From positions 1 to 57,790 of the forward strand of contig JAJFGO010000090.1 of assembly GCA_021776095.1 (NCBI GenBank): a DNA stretch of 57,790 nt, in the 5' to 3' direction. The translations under genes were made by a program, and so were the position numbers. Shown here piece after piece: positions 43,479 through 52,792 of the stretch (positions are counted from its first letter, which is position 1; each line of letters opens with the position of its first letter). The DNA comes from Kiloniellaceae bacterium. Lineage in GTDB: Bacteria; Pseudomonadota; Alphaproteobacteria; Kiloniellales; J153. Below the pieces are notes generated by a model, which searched no databases, had not been told where the DNA came from, and saw only the letters and a program-made list of their open reading frames with translations.

Positions 43479-45317
43479 ATGCGAATTCTTGGGCTGTCCG
43501 CCTTTTATCACGACAGCGCCGCGGCGCTTAGCGTCGACGGACAGGTTGTGGCAGCGGCCCAGGAGGAGCGATTTACGCGAAAAAAGCACGATTCCGCCTT
43601 TCCGAGCAACGCAATCGACTATTGCCTTTCCGAAGGCGGGGTTGATCTCAATAATGTCGATTACATATCTTTTTATGATAAACCGTTTCTGAAGTTTGAG
43701 CGTTTGCTGGAAACATATGTCGCGTTCGCACCCACAGGGTTCGACTCGTTCCGTATGGCCATGCCCGTCTGGTTACGCGAAAAGCTTTTCCAGAAGGACT
43801 TGCTCGGTCGCGAGCTGGGCAACAGTTTTGGCAAGGGCTTCGACGTACAAAAGAAGCTTCTGTTTTCCGAACACCACCTAAGCCACGCCGCCAGCGCATT
43901 CTATCCCTCTCCATTCGAGGACGCCGTTGTGCTGACCATGGACGGTGTTGGCGAATGGGCGACGACGTCGGCCGCGCAGGGTCAAGGAAACAAGCTGGAA
44001 GTCATAAAGGAAATCCATTTCCCGCATTCTCTTGGCCTGTTGTATTCGGCTTTCACATATTACACCGGCTTTAAAGTCAATTCAGGTGAATACAAATTAA
44101 TGGGTTTGGCGCCCTATGGAGAGCCGAAATTCGCCAATCTGATTTTCGACAATTTAATTGACGTTAAGTCGGACGGGTCATTTCGTCTGAATCAAGACTA
44201 CTTTAATTACTGCACCGGCCTGACAATGACGAACGACCGGTTCGCCAAGCTATTTGGCGAACCGGTGCGTAAATCCGAGGAGTTGTTGACGCAGTTTCAC
44301 ATGGATGTCGCCGCTTCGATCCAAGAGGTAACTGAGGAAATCGTGTTGCGCCTTTGCCGTGGTTTGCGCCGGGATACAGGTGCGAGGAATTTGTGCCTAG
44401 CAGGTGGTGTGGCTCTGAATTGTGTAGCCAACGGTAAGGTTCATAAGGAAGGCATTTTCGACGAGCTTTGGATCCAACCGGCTGCCGGCGATGCCGGCGG
44501 TGCGGTTGGTGCGGCGCTGGCGGCTTACCATCTCAACTTCGAGCAACCCCGTGCGGTCTCAAACAAGATGGACGGAATGAGCGGGTCCTATCTTGGCCCG
44601 GAGTATGACCAGGAGGAGATAGAGCGGCGCCTGAAATCCCAGAAGGCGCAATTCGCCGTTCTCGACGACGATGGCGTTCTGGATAAGACTGCTGAGGCGT
44701 TGGCAGAAGAAAAGGCCGTCGGCTGGATGCAAGGGCGAATGGAGTTCGGTCCCCGCGCTTTGGGCAATCGTTCGATTCTAGGCGATCCTCGCAGTGCGAC
44801 AATGCAGAAGACGCTAAATTTGCGGGTTAAATTCAGAGAGTCTTTCCGCCCGTTTGCGCCGTCCGTCGCCTGCGACGATACCTCCAACTGGTTCGATTTT
44901 AGCGGACAGTCTCCGTATATGCTGCTGGTCGCCCCCATAAAGGAAGACCGGCGCCGAGAGATGACGGAAGCCGAGCAAAAGCTGTTTGGGATTGAGAAGC
45001 TAAACGTTCCGCGCTCGGAAATACCCGCGGTCACGCACGTCGATTATTCGGCCCGAATTCAAAGCGTCCACCCGCAAACCAACCCGCGTTATCATGCCTT
45101 ATTAACGCGCTTTAAGGAGCGAACCGGATGCCCGATTCTAGTAAATACCAGCTTTAACGTTCGCGGCGAACCGATTGTCTGCACGCCCGAGGACGCGTTC
45201 CATTGCTTCATGGGTAGCGATATCGAGGTGCTCGTTGTAGGCAACTGCTTCCTGCGCAAGGAAGACCAGGATCCATCCTTGAAGCTCGACTATAAAGACG
45301 CTTTCGAACTTGATTGA
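43479..45317 (+). CDS. Carbamoyltransferase (NodU/CmcH/SxtI type)
   Basis: This 612-residue enzyme transfers a carbamoyl group from carbamoyl phosphate, through carbamoyl-AMP, to a hydroxyl. The N-terminal Kae1-like domain has FYHDSAAAL, the metal-binding SEHHLSHAASAFY and AGGVALNCVANG. The C-terminal part has GRMEFGPRALGNRSIL and NTSFNVRGEPIV. The length is right for the family. It is cytoplasmic and probably decorates a glycan precursor. The start of the next frame lies inside its 3' end. Confidence 0.92.
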   Translation: MRILGLSAFYHDSAAALSVDGQVVAAAQEERFTRKKHDSAFPSNAIDYCLSEGGVDLNNVDYISFYDKPFLKFERLLETYVAFAPTGFDSFRMAMPVWLREKLFQKDLLGRELGNSFGKGFDVQKKLLFSEHHLSHAASAFYPSPFEDAVVLTMDGVGEWATTSAAQGQGNKLEVIKEIHFPHSLGLLYSAFTYYTGFKVNSGEYKLMGLAPYGEPKFANLIFDNLIDVKSDGSFRLNQDYFNYCTGLTMTNDRFAKLFGEPVRKSEELLTQFHMDVAASIQEVTEEIVLRLCRGLRRDTGARNLCLAGGVALNCVANGKVHKEGIFDELWIQPAAGDAGGAVGAALAAYHLNFEQPRAVSNKMDGMSGSYLGPEYDQEEIERRLKSQKAQFAVLDDDGVLDKTAEALAEEKAVGWMQGRMEFGPRALGNRSILGDPRSATMQKTLNLRVKFRESFRPFAPSVACDDTSNWFDFSGQSPYMLLVAPIKEDRRREMTEAEQKLFGIEKLNVPRSEIPAVTHVDYSARIQSVHPQTNPRYHALLTRFKERTGCPILVNTSFNVRGEPIVCTPEDAFHCFMGSDIEVLVVGNCFLRKEDQDPSLKLDYKDAFELD

Positions 45318-46611
45318 TTTTCGATCAACCCGTTCCGGCGCATTTGCTTTGCGCGAAGTTGACGAAACTGACCTGGCGGCGATGGACGCACCGCAACCGT
45401 TTTGGCTGATCAGACTGTTTGATGCAGTTCGCAAGACCCGCGTGTGCGGTAAGGTTTGGCTGCGCAATCGACTGCATGAAGAATTTCGAACTCCGACTAC
45501 GGGTCCCGGCAAAATCTTGCGCCGGATCCTGATCGGCTTCGAAAGTGGCCTCGACTTAGTTGTGCGTGTGGGATTGCGCGCGGTCGCGAAACGGGGGAAC
45601 GATGATGTACTCTATTTTTTTTACGATTTGGAAGTCTGCCCGATCACTTACGATATTGCGTCGTACATGGCCCTCGCGGAGCTTGACCGACGTCGCCTCG
45701 GGCTGAAATCTATCCACGTCATCATTGTTCCTGGCCGACGGTTGGAGCGCGAAGCAGAGGACTACGATGGAGTGGTGGGTCCCGAAGAGCGCCAAGCGCG
45801 CATTTTCGATATTGTAGTGCCCGTAATTAGGCTGTTGCCGTTATGTCAGGGCTATACGATTTGCGCCTCCCGAGAGCTGGCGGCGGCCCTACATCAGGCG
45901 CTAACTAAGCATACGTTTCCCGCCGATTATCAGCCTCGGTTTCCGACCCATCCTGATGGGCGAGATGTGCGCCGGCGGGCGAAGCTGGGTGAGGTGGTAT
46001 TTCCGATCTTTCGTGCTACCCAGGGAGCATGCCACAAGATCTCGGCATTTCTTGATCCGAGAACACAGGGTCGACGGATCGTCGTCATCACTTTGCGTGA
46101 GTACGGCTACATGACCGCACGAAACAGCAATTATAAAAACTGGATCGCTTTTGCCGACGGACTAGATCCGTATCGGTACGCGGTGGTGTTCGTGCGTGAT
46201 ACGAGCCGAGCCATGGAGCCTGTCCCGAAGGATTTGTCGCGGCATATCGTCTGTGAGTCCGCGAGTTTGAATGTCGATCTCAGAATGGCGCTATACGAAC
46301 AAGCTTATCTCAACATGGCCATTATGCACGGCCCGATGGAGCTTTGCTGGTATAACGACAATTGCCGGTATCTCGTGTTCCTTGGAGTTGGTACCGCTCC
46401 GCAAACCGCACGTGACACACTTATTCGCAACGACTTTGCGATTGGAAGTTCGTTGCCCTTTGCGCGCACGCATCAAAAAATTGTTTGGGAACAAGATAAC
46501 CTGCCGGCCATCTGCCGTGAGTTCGATGCCATGGAGTCGACGCTAGATTCTGTTCCCATCTCTACCAGCGACCAAAGCAGGGCCGGAGTCGCCGCGAGGG
46601 ATGGGCGTTAA
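45310..46611 (+). CDS. Protein of unknown function between carbamoyltransferase and ABC exporter
   Basis: The 433-residue frame opens at TTG 45310, overlapping the carbamoyltransferase by eight bases. No membrane segment or known catalytic motif is obvious. Alternating beta-strand and helix patterns (IRRILIGF, SIHVIIVPGRRLE, RIVVITLREYGY, YRYAVVFVRDTSR) suggest a Rossmann-like or GT-B fold, and the segment YLNMAIMHGPMELCWYNDNC followed by YLVF may be an active-site loop. In an exporter-linked position a glycosyltransferase is a fair guess, but I cannot assign it. Confidence 0.6.
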   Translation: MIDFRSTRSGAFALREVDETDLAAMDAPQPFWLIRLFDAVRKTRVCGKVWLRNRLHEEFRTPTTGPGKILRRILIGFESGLDLVVRVGLRAVAKRGNDDVLYFFYDLEVCPITYDIASYMALAELDRRRLGLKSIHVIIVPGRRLEREAEDYDGVVGPEERQARIFDIVVPVIRLLPLCQGYTICASRELAAALHQALTKHTFPADYQPRFPTHPDGRDVRRRAKLGEVVFPIFRATQGACHKISAFLDPRTQGRRIVVITLREYGYMTARNSNYKNWIAFADGLDPYRYAVVFVRDTSRAMEPVPKDLSRHIVCESASLNVDLRMALYEQAYLNMAIMHGPMELCWYNDNCRYLVFLGVGTAPQTARDTLIRNDFAIGSSLPFARTHQKIVWEQDNLPAICREFDAMESTLDSVPISTSDQSRAGVAARDGR

Positions 46612-46653
46612 TATGCCTTCTCATTGTCTGCTCTTGAACCACGGGACCAACTC

Positions 46654-47460
46654 ATGAGTCAGGTTTCGCGCCAGAAAGTTGCTCTGGCATTGGAAGATCT
46701 TGTCGGGGGTCTGTATCATTGGCGCCTCTGGTATCTCTTGGGCCTGAACGAAATCAGACACCGATATCGCCGATCAATGATCGGACCGTTCTGGCTAACG
46801 CTTAGCATGGGTGTCCAGGCGACTGTTATGGGCGTTCTGTTTGGCTTTCTGTTTCAGCATAACCTGAATCGGTTTCTGCCGTATCTTTGCGTCAGTCTGG
46901 TGGTCTGGAATTTCGTGCAGTCGGTTATCAGCGACGGGGCAATGTCATTCATCGGCGCAACCGGTTTGATCATGCAGGTCAAGCGGCCGCTATCGGTGCA
47001 CATTTACCAAGTTATTTGGCGTAACCTCATAATTGCGGCACATACCATCGTCATATTCTTCATTGTTGGACTAATCTTTGGTATGTATCCGGGATGGACC
47101 TATGTTCTGCTTATCCCGGGCCTAACACTAATGATCCTCAATATTTCCTGGATGGCGCTTGGTGCCGCGATCCTTTCGGCTCGATTCAGGGACGTACCGA
47201 TGATTGTCCAGAATGCATTTACGGTGTTGTTTTGGTTGACCCCGGTGCTCTACCTGCCGTCACAGATGACTGGTAAAATGCAAATTGTCATACTTCTCAA
47301 TCCTTTCGCGCACATATTAGAAGTCGTGCGGGCGCCTCTCATGCTAGAAGTGCCTTCCGCTACAAACTGGTTGGTAGCGGCGGGGGTAGGCATTGTTGGA
47401 TGGGTGTTGGTTCTGTTGCTCTTCGCTCGCACGCGCTCGCGCGTCCCCTATTGGTTATAG
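46654..47460 (+). CDS. wzm: ABC-type polysaccharide export permease
   Basis: This protein of about 268 residues has six predicted membrane helices and the ABC2/TagG/Wzm pattern: YLLGLNEIRHRYRRSMIGPF near the N terminus and NPFAHILEVVRAPLM near the end. ATG 46654 is chosen over 46624 by its ribosome site and conserved start. It forms the transmembrane part of an exporter that moves undecaprenyl-linked glycan to the periplasm. The ATPase gene follows directly (16-base gap). Confidence 0.9.
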   Translation: MSQVSRQKVALALEDLVGGLYHWRLWYLLGLNEIRHRYRRSMIGPFWLTLSMGVQATVMGVLFGFLFQHNLNRFLPYLCVSLVVWNFVQSVISDGAMSFIGATGLIMQVKRPLSVHIYQVIWRNLIIAAHTIVIFFIVGLIFGMYPGWTYVLLIPGLTLMILNISWMALGAAILSARFRDVPMIVQNAFTVLFWLTPVLYLPSQMTGKMQIVILLNPFAHILEVVRAPLMLEVPSATNWLVAAGVGIVGWVLVLLLFARTRSRVPYWL

Positions 47461-47476
47461 ACAGAGAGCACCGAAC

Positions 47477-48259
47477 ATGGCCCGGATCGTTGCTGAAAAT
47501 CTGAGCGTAGAATTCCCCATCTATGATACGAGCGGCCGCTCTCTTAGGCATGCCCTTGGCATGGGACGCATAGCCAACATGATCAAGGGGTCCGAACATG
47601 TCGGTGGCGCGATCGGAAAGAGCCACGGCAATCTCGTGGTTCGCGCCCTAAACAATATTTCATTAGAAATTGCCGAAGGCGACAAGGTCGGAATTATCGG
47701 TCACAACGGTTGCGGTAAAACGACCCTCTTGCGGGTCCTCGCCGGCATATATGAACCGACCCTCGGCCAACTTAAGACATCGGGTCATATCATGCCGCTT
47801 TTCAACATGACCGAAGGTATGACGCCAGATGCCACGGGAATGGAACTGATATACGTTCGCGGGATTTTGCTTGGCTTGACACCTGATCAGGTTACTGAGA
47901 TTACGCCAGAGATCCTGGAATTTTGTGAGTTAGGTCATTATATCAACATGCCGGTGCGCACTTATTCGGCTGGCATGCTCGTTCGACTGGCGTTCGCGAT
48001 CACAACAGCTATTTCGGCCGACATCCTGTTATTTGATGAGCTGATTGGCGCGGGCGACGCACATTTTATCGAGAGAGCTCAGGCACGCCTTGAGGACTTC
48101 GTGAAGCGTTCCAGTGTTCTGGTGGTTGCAAGTCATAGCGCCGACATCCTTAAGCGCTGGTGCAACCGTGCCGTCCTTATGCAACATGGCGAGATTTTGG
48201 AAATTGGCGAAGTCGGTCATGTCCTATCCGCTTACGAGAAGTTGGTCAGTGGCACGTGA
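47477..48259 (+). CDS. wzt: ABC-type polysaccharide export ATPase, short Wzt type
   Basis: This 260-residue nucleotide-binding protein has Walker A GHNGCGKTTLL, signature YSAGMLVRLAFA and Walker B ILLFDELIGAGD. It ends soon after the H-loop (VVASHSAD), so the C-terminal carbohydrate-binding domain found in many Wzt proteins is missing, as in KpsT/RbbE-like exporters. A GTGA overlap couples it to the NUDIX gene. It powers glycan export with the preceding permease. Confidence 0.9.
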   Translation: MARIVAENLSVEFPIYDTSGRSLRHALGMGRIANMIKGSEHVGGAIGKSHGNLVVRALNNISLEIAEGDKVGIIGHNGCGKTTLLRVLAGIYEPTLGQLKTSGHIMPLFNMTEGMTPDATGMELIYVRGILLGLTPDQVTEITPEILEFCELGHYINMPVRTYSAGMLVRLAFAITTAISADILLFDELIGAGDAHFIERAQARLEDFVKRSSVLVVASHSADILKRWCNRAVLMQHGEILEIGEVGHVLSAYEKLVSGT

Positions 48260-48768
48260 AACCCGGCGCGACCATAGGTCAAGTCCCCGACGCCGGTGCC
48301 TATTTGCAGCCCAAGGGTGAACTAAGGCCCTCGAACGCAGCAGTTGCAATCATTGTTGACGAGTACGGCCGGTATCTCATGCAGCTACGCGATGCGCGGC
48401 CCGATATCTTTTTCCCGGCCCATTGGGGATGTTTCGGCGGCGCACTCGATCTCGAAGAGACCCACGAAGCGGCCCTGAATCGAGAGCTTTGGGAGGAGCT
48501 GCGCCTTGACGCAACTAGAGCCAAGGTCGCTCGCTTTACCGAGTTTACCTTCGACTTTGGCTTTGCCGGCGCTGGTATTATCGACAGACGTTATTTCGTG
48601 GTTGGGATTGAGGCATCGGTGGTTGAGCGGCTGTCGCTTGGCGAGGGTTGCGAAATGCGACTCTTCGAAGGCCCCGATCTCCTGGCGCAAGCTATGGTAC
48701 CCTATGATCGTTTCGCGCTTTGGATGCATTGCTACCGTCAGGAATTGCGCAGCGCGCGAGAAACTTAG
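48256..48768 (+). CDS. NUDIX hydrolase
   Basis: This protein of 170 residues starts at GTG 48256 inside the Wzt stop. The Nudix box is intact (GALDLEETHEAALNRELWEEL), preceded by PAHWGCFGG. Nudix enzymes hydrolyse nucleoside diphosphates linked to other groups, so it could remove NDP-sugars or damaged nucleotides, or control precursor levels. It ends four bases into the convergent GT4. Confidence 0.88.
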   Translation: MKPGATIGQVPDAGAYLQPKGELRPSNAAVAIIVDEYGRYLMQLRDARPDIFFPAHWGCFGGALDLEETHEAALNRELWEELRLDATRAKVARFTEFTFDFGFAGAGIIDRRYFVVGIEASVVERLSLGEGCEMRLFEGPDLLAQAMVPYDRFALWMHCYRQELRSARET

Positions 48769-49949
48769 CGGTCGGCCATGCGGCCAGTCCGGTGTAAGTG
48801 GTCGAATGCCGTAACCATGGCGTCGAGAGAAAAGCGGCTTTCGATTCGCATGCGCGCGGCTCGACCGAGGCTTGTCCGGCGATCCGGATCGCCGGCAAGC
48901 TCGGATATAGCTGCCGCCAAGGCGTCCGGCTCTCCAGGGGGCACGATTATTCCGGTTTGACCGACAATTTCAGCCGTATCGCCGACGTCTGTTGCAACCG
49001 CCGGCAGGCCCATGGCCATGCCTTCGGCGAGGGCATTGGGAAAACCCTCTCCTATTGAGCTGGAGACAACTATATCCGCTGCTGCCAGCGTCGGGCGCAC
49101 ATCGCTTATCTCTCCCAATGGGACCAGATTGCTGAGCCTAGGTAAGCCCTCCGTGCCCTTGCCAAGTGCGAGGCAGGTGACTTGTGGCGTCCGCTCAAGT
49201 GCGGCAAGGAGGCTTGGGTGGTCCTTCATCGGATCGACGCGCGCCAAGTGTGTGACGACGACGCGCTCCGGCGATACGCCAAGCTCGGCGCGTAAGGAAC
49301 GACCCGCGTCCGGCATAGGCGCGAAGTGGACGCAATCCACGCCGTTGCGTATGAGCGCGAATAGGCGCGGGTGATATCCCTGGGCCGCATGATGTGATCG
49401 GCCCGAGCGCGAATTGGCAACGATTCCGTTAGGAAGCGGGGAAAGCCAGGCACAAATCTTGAAGGTGTGTCGAAGAAGGGGGCCATATTTTTCGAACGAC
49501 ATGTTCGCCGCCCGCAAACCCCAGTACAGCCGGGTCCGGTGGCGACGTCCGCTGATCGCCAGCCCGAGCAACGCCGCGAGGTCGGCATGATACATCCAGG
49601 ATTGAACGACGTCGGGACTGTGCCGACGAATTAGGCGGGCCAGGCGAAAAATACCACCGATCCCAAATTGGCCGCGCTGCATTCTCAGGATGTCGACCGG
49701 AATGCCTCCATCCGATAGCACCGCCGCATAACGGCCACCGCCGGTCAAGCTAACGACACGCTGGTTCATCGGAACCGGGCGCTCCGCGAGAACCAGTCGC
49801 GTGAGCGCCGTTTCGGCCCCGCCACCCCCCAGTCCTGTAATGACATGCATGACGCGCATTGGGGGTGCTGCCGGATTTCCATCTAGTGTGCCGCTGCTGG
49901 TCGGCACAGTGCCGTTCACGGAAAGAGTCTTGGGCAACGCGGCTGGCAT
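48765..49949 (-). CDS. GT4 family glycosyltransferase
   Basis: This 394-residue GT-B enzyme has VMHVITGLGGGGAETAL at the start of the conserved domain (the first 30 residues are unusual, so translation may start at M31), THLARVDPMKDHPSLLAAL, and the EX7E region SIGEGFPNALAEGMAMG followed by VATDVGDTAEIVG. It is a close paralogue of the GT4 at 5758-6906. It is probably a glycan-assembly enzyme with an unknown donor. Confidence 0.9.
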   Translation of the reverse strand: MPAALPKTLSVNGTVPTSSGTLDGNPAAPPMRVMHVITGLGGGGAETALTRLVLAERPVPMNQRVVSLTGGGRYAAVLSDGGIPVDILRMQRGQFGIGGIFRLARLIRRHSPDVVQSWMYHADLAALLGLAISGRRHRTRLYWGLRAANMSFEKYGPLLRHTFKICAWLSPLPNGIVANSRSGRSHHAAQGYHPRLFALIRNGVDCVHFAPMPDAGRSLRAELGVSPERVVVTHLARVDPMKDHPSLLAALERTPQVTCLALGKGTEGLPRLSNLVPLGEISDVRPTLAAADIVVSSSIGEGFPNALAEGMAMGLPAVATDVGDTAEIVGQTGIIVPPGEPDALAAAISELAGDPDRRTSLGRAARMRIESRFSLDAMVTAFDHLHRTGRMADR

Positions 49950-50240
49950 ATGAGGTCTTTCTGGCGATAGCCGCCGAGTTTCAGATTCGATGGCCTTGTG
50001 CCGGGCTTGCCGATTCCCGCACGGCCGCTTGTACCAGTGCCCGTGAGGGCCGGACGGGGCGAAAATTGATGTACGTGGCTATGAACGCTTGCGTCGTTCA
50101 CGGCCTCCGGCACATGTTCTACCCTCATGGCCAAGCCTGTGGAAGGGGGGCGTCCAAGCCGATTTTCGCGGGGTCGCGTTTGGCCGGGGCAGGGGCCGCG
50201 TGACTTTATCGTTTGTGCGCATGCCGAATGCAGTGAAGCT

Positions 50241-50591
50241 TCATCTGCCTGGTGATCCAGGGGCGGGGGGTCGGTCTCGACAGCATTTGGGACCAGCCTC
50301 GACCAAGGCGGCAAGCTCGACCTTCTGCTCCGGCGTCAGCTTGGGGGGCGGGCCGTCCGTCGTGTGGTCGAGCAGGCCCTGTCGACCTTCGCCATTGAAG
50401 CGGTGAACCCAGTCCAGCAAGGTCTGACGGTCCGTGCCGCCGGTCCCGGCCGCCTCAGCCCAGCTCCACCCCTCCGCCACCGTTGCAAGCGCCAAAAGCC
50501 GCCGGCATTGCCGAGTGTCCCGGCTTTGCCGAGCCAAGGCGCGCAGATCCTCCGCACTAAAACCCTCTCGTTGCGCCATCGCCGCGGGCAT
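50241..50591 (-). pseudogene. Truncated IS630-type transposase
   Basis: The frame contains the N-terminal helix-turn-helix half of an IS630 transposase: FSAEDLRALARQSRDTRQCR, ALATVAEGWSWAEAA, DRQTLLDWVHRFNGEGRQGL and PPKLTPEQKVELAALVEAGP. It then loses similarity, and the DDE catalytic domain is absent. It marks the right edge of the glycan region. The bases 49950-50240 and 50592-50853 on each side hold no other gene I can support. Confidence 0.78.
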
Positions 50592-50853
50592 CGGGCCCGT
50601 CTCCTCCCCCGCCGAATCAATGACGACAAGGAATCACAATCCCCCCCGAGCCGGGAATCCTCTAATAGAGTCAGCCGCTATAGCCGCTGGTATAATTCTC
50701 CGGGTAAGGCCCCCGACTTCTCTCCACTCCCTCGCCTCGCACGCAAATAGCACGCACCCTCTGCCCGGCTCTTCCGGCATCTTCCGCACCTTTGCCCGCC
50801 CCCGTCCCCACATGCCCCACCGATTCCCGTCCGCGCACTACATGCACCCCACG

Positions 50854-51702
50854 CTACCCCGGCCGCTCCCCGGCAAATGTCGTTCGGTACATGAGGCGGC
50901 GGTGGCCGTCGTAGTCGTTGATGGCGTAGTGCAGGGTCATGCGGTTGTCCCAGATGGCCAGGGACCGTGGCGCCCAACGGACCCGGCAGGTGAAATCGGG
51001 CCGGGTTGCGTGGCGGTATAGGCGATCGAGCAGGGGGCGGCTTTCCGCTTCCGACATCCCCTCCAGGCGGATCGTATAAATCGGATTGACGAACAGGGCC
51101 TTGCGTCCGCTCTCCGGGTGCCGGCGGACCGCGGGGTGCAGGGTTTCGCGGTCGGCTTCGGGGTCGCCCCGGCGCATCTTGATCGAGCGGCTGAGCGCCT
51201 GCGGATCCTCGGGGGCATGCGCCTTGCCATAGGGCGCGCCGCTATGGACCGCGCGGCGCGAGTCCACCAGGGCCTTCAGATCGTCCGGCAGAGTATCGTA
51301 GGCGCGCGCTTGGTTGGACCAGATGGTATCGCCGCCATAAGGCGGCACCTCGACCGCGTAAAGCACCGAACCGGCCGGGGGCCTCTCGAGGAAGCTGAAA
51401 TCGGAATGCCAGTCGCCGCCGAACACGCCGATATCCCTCTCGTCCGCTTCCTTGAGGACCGCGATCACGTCCGGGTCTTGGGGCGAGGGCTCCACATAGG
51501 GAATCCGCATCAGGGGGCCGAAGACCGCCGTGATCCGCTTTTGCGCTGCCAGATCTAGGGTCTGATCGCGGAAAAATAGAACCAGATACCGGGCCAGGGC
51601 CTGGCGCAGCGCTGCGCCCAGGGTGTTCGTTAGAGGCTCTGACAGATCGACCCCCACGATCTCTGCCCCTATGTGCCCGGTAAGCGGTTCGGCCTTCAGC
51701 AT
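50854..51702 (-). CDS. TauD/TfdA-family 2-oxoglutarate dioxygenase
   Basis: This 282-residue Fe(II)/2-oxoglutarate enzyme has WHSDFSF (HxD), the distal His in LHYAINDY and the Arg of RRLMYRTT, the complete facial triad and co-substrate site. The N terminus GAEIVGVDLSEPL is typical. The substrate could be a sulfonate, chlorinated aromatic acid or similar small molecule and cannot be told here. The gene reads away from the LysR gene upstream (gap 150 bases) on the same strand, and the regulator may control it. Confidence 0.88.
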   Translation of the reverse strand: MLKAEPLTGHIGAEIVGVDLSEPLTNTLGAALRQALARYLVLFFRDQTLDLAAQKRITAVFGPLMRIPYVEPSPQDPDVIAVLKEADERDIGVFGGDWHSDFSFLERPPAGSVLYAVEVPPYGGDTIWSNQARAYDTLPDDLKALVDSRRAVHSGAPYGKAHAPEDPQALSRSIKMRRGDPEADRETLHPAVRRHPESGRKALFVNPIYTIRLEGMSEAESRPLLDRLYRHATRPDFTCRVRWAPRSLAIWDNRMTLHYAINDYDGHRRLMYRTTFAGERPG

Positions 51703-51852
51703 ATCGCCGGTTTCCTTGTCTCGCGGCTCCTGCCGCCGGGGCGGCTAAGAGCGCTCGTCGCCGGTACGGCGGTGGGCTCGAGGCGCGATCATGCGATTTT
51801 CCGGTGGCGCGATCCAGGCCGTCGGCTCCATTTGGACCCCCGCCCCATTCAT

Positions 51853-52731
51853 CTAGGCGCCCGCCCAGTCGAATCGCCGGGCGAGGCGGACGAAGGCCTC
51901 GACGCTCGGCGTGTGGCGGCGGCCGGCGACCGTGACCAGGCTGATGGTGCGGCTGACCGCCGGCTCGACCAGCATCCGGGTCGCGATACCGGGCAGGGTC
52001 GGCAGGTGCTCAGGCATGATCGAGCAGCCCAGGCCTGCCAAAACCAGGGCCTGGGTCCAATCCTCCCGTTCGCTGGCGTGACGCACGTTGACCGTGAAGG
52101 GTACCGGTTTGCCCAGGGCCGCATAATAGTCGCTGAATTCGCAATGGCTGCGCTTCAGGTAGTCCTCGCGATTCAGCTCGGCGACCGGGACCGCGCTCAT
52201 GGCCTCGAAGCGGTGGCCGCGCGCGAAGGCAACGGCGTAGCGCTCGTCGTAGAGCGGCACGGCCGTCAGGCGCTCGGGAAAATCCGGCAGGCCGATCAGG
52301 GCGACGTCGATTTCGCCGGACAGCAGCGCCTCGACCAGGCGCGTACCGCGCGCCTCCTGCGGTGAGAGCTCCAGGCTGGGCACCTCCTCGTGCAGACGGT
52401 CGAGGAAATCGACCAGGCGCAAGGGGCCCAGGGTCGACATCACGCCCAGGTGCAGCGGCGCCTTTTCCAGCGAACCATATCCGGCCGCCTCGGCCACCGC
52501 TGCTAGCCCAGCCTCGACGATCCGTGCCAGGTGCGGGTGCAGCAGGCGCCCGAGCTCGGTCAGGTGGGTGTGCTTGTGCTCGCGCCGGAACAGGGCGCCG
52601 CCCATCTCCTCCTCAAGTTTTTTGATGGCCCGGGTCAGCGACGGCTGAGCCACCCGGCAGCGTTCTGCGGCCCGAGTGAAGTTCAGGGTTTCGCAGACCG
52701 CCAGGAAATAGCGGACCTGGTGCATCTCCAT
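51853..52731 (-). CDS. LysR-family transcriptional regulator
   Basis: This protein of about 292 residues has the LysR winged HTH in the first 60 residues (MHQVRYFLAVCETLNFTRAA, QPSLTRAIKKLEEEMG) and an effector-binding domain. GAGG precedes ATG 52731; 52725 is equally possible. It is divergent from a Tat-exported protein with palindromes between them, the usual LysR arrangement. It resembles OxyR/HcaR-group regulators in its first half but lacks the OxyR cysteine pair. Confidence 0.92.
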   Translation of the reverse strand: MEMHQVRYFLAVCETLNFTRAAERCRVAQPSLTRAIKKLEEEMGGALFRREHKHTHLTELGRLLHPHLARIVEAGLAAVAEAAGYGSLEKAPLHLGVMSTLGPLRLVDFLDRLHEEVPSLELSPQEARGTRLVEALLSGEIDVALIGLPDFPERLTAVPLYDERYAVAFARGHRFEAMSAVPVAELNREDYLKRSHCEFSDYYAALGKPVPFTVNVRHASEREDWTQALVLAGLGCSIMPEHLPTLPGIATRMLVEPAVSRTISLVTVAGRRHTPSVEAFVRLARRFDWAGA

Positions 52732-52760
52732 GACCACTAACCTCTCATTATGCTCACAGG

Positions 52761-52780
52761 CTATCACAAAGCCGTGATAG
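52761..52780. promoter_or_regulatory. Perfect dyad CTATCAC-N6-GTGATAG
   Basis: A 7-bp perfect inverted repeat with a six-base spacer lies 30 bases upstream of the LysR start, a probable regulator-binding site. Confidence 0.6.
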
Positions 52781-52792
52781 TGGGCGTTAGAG

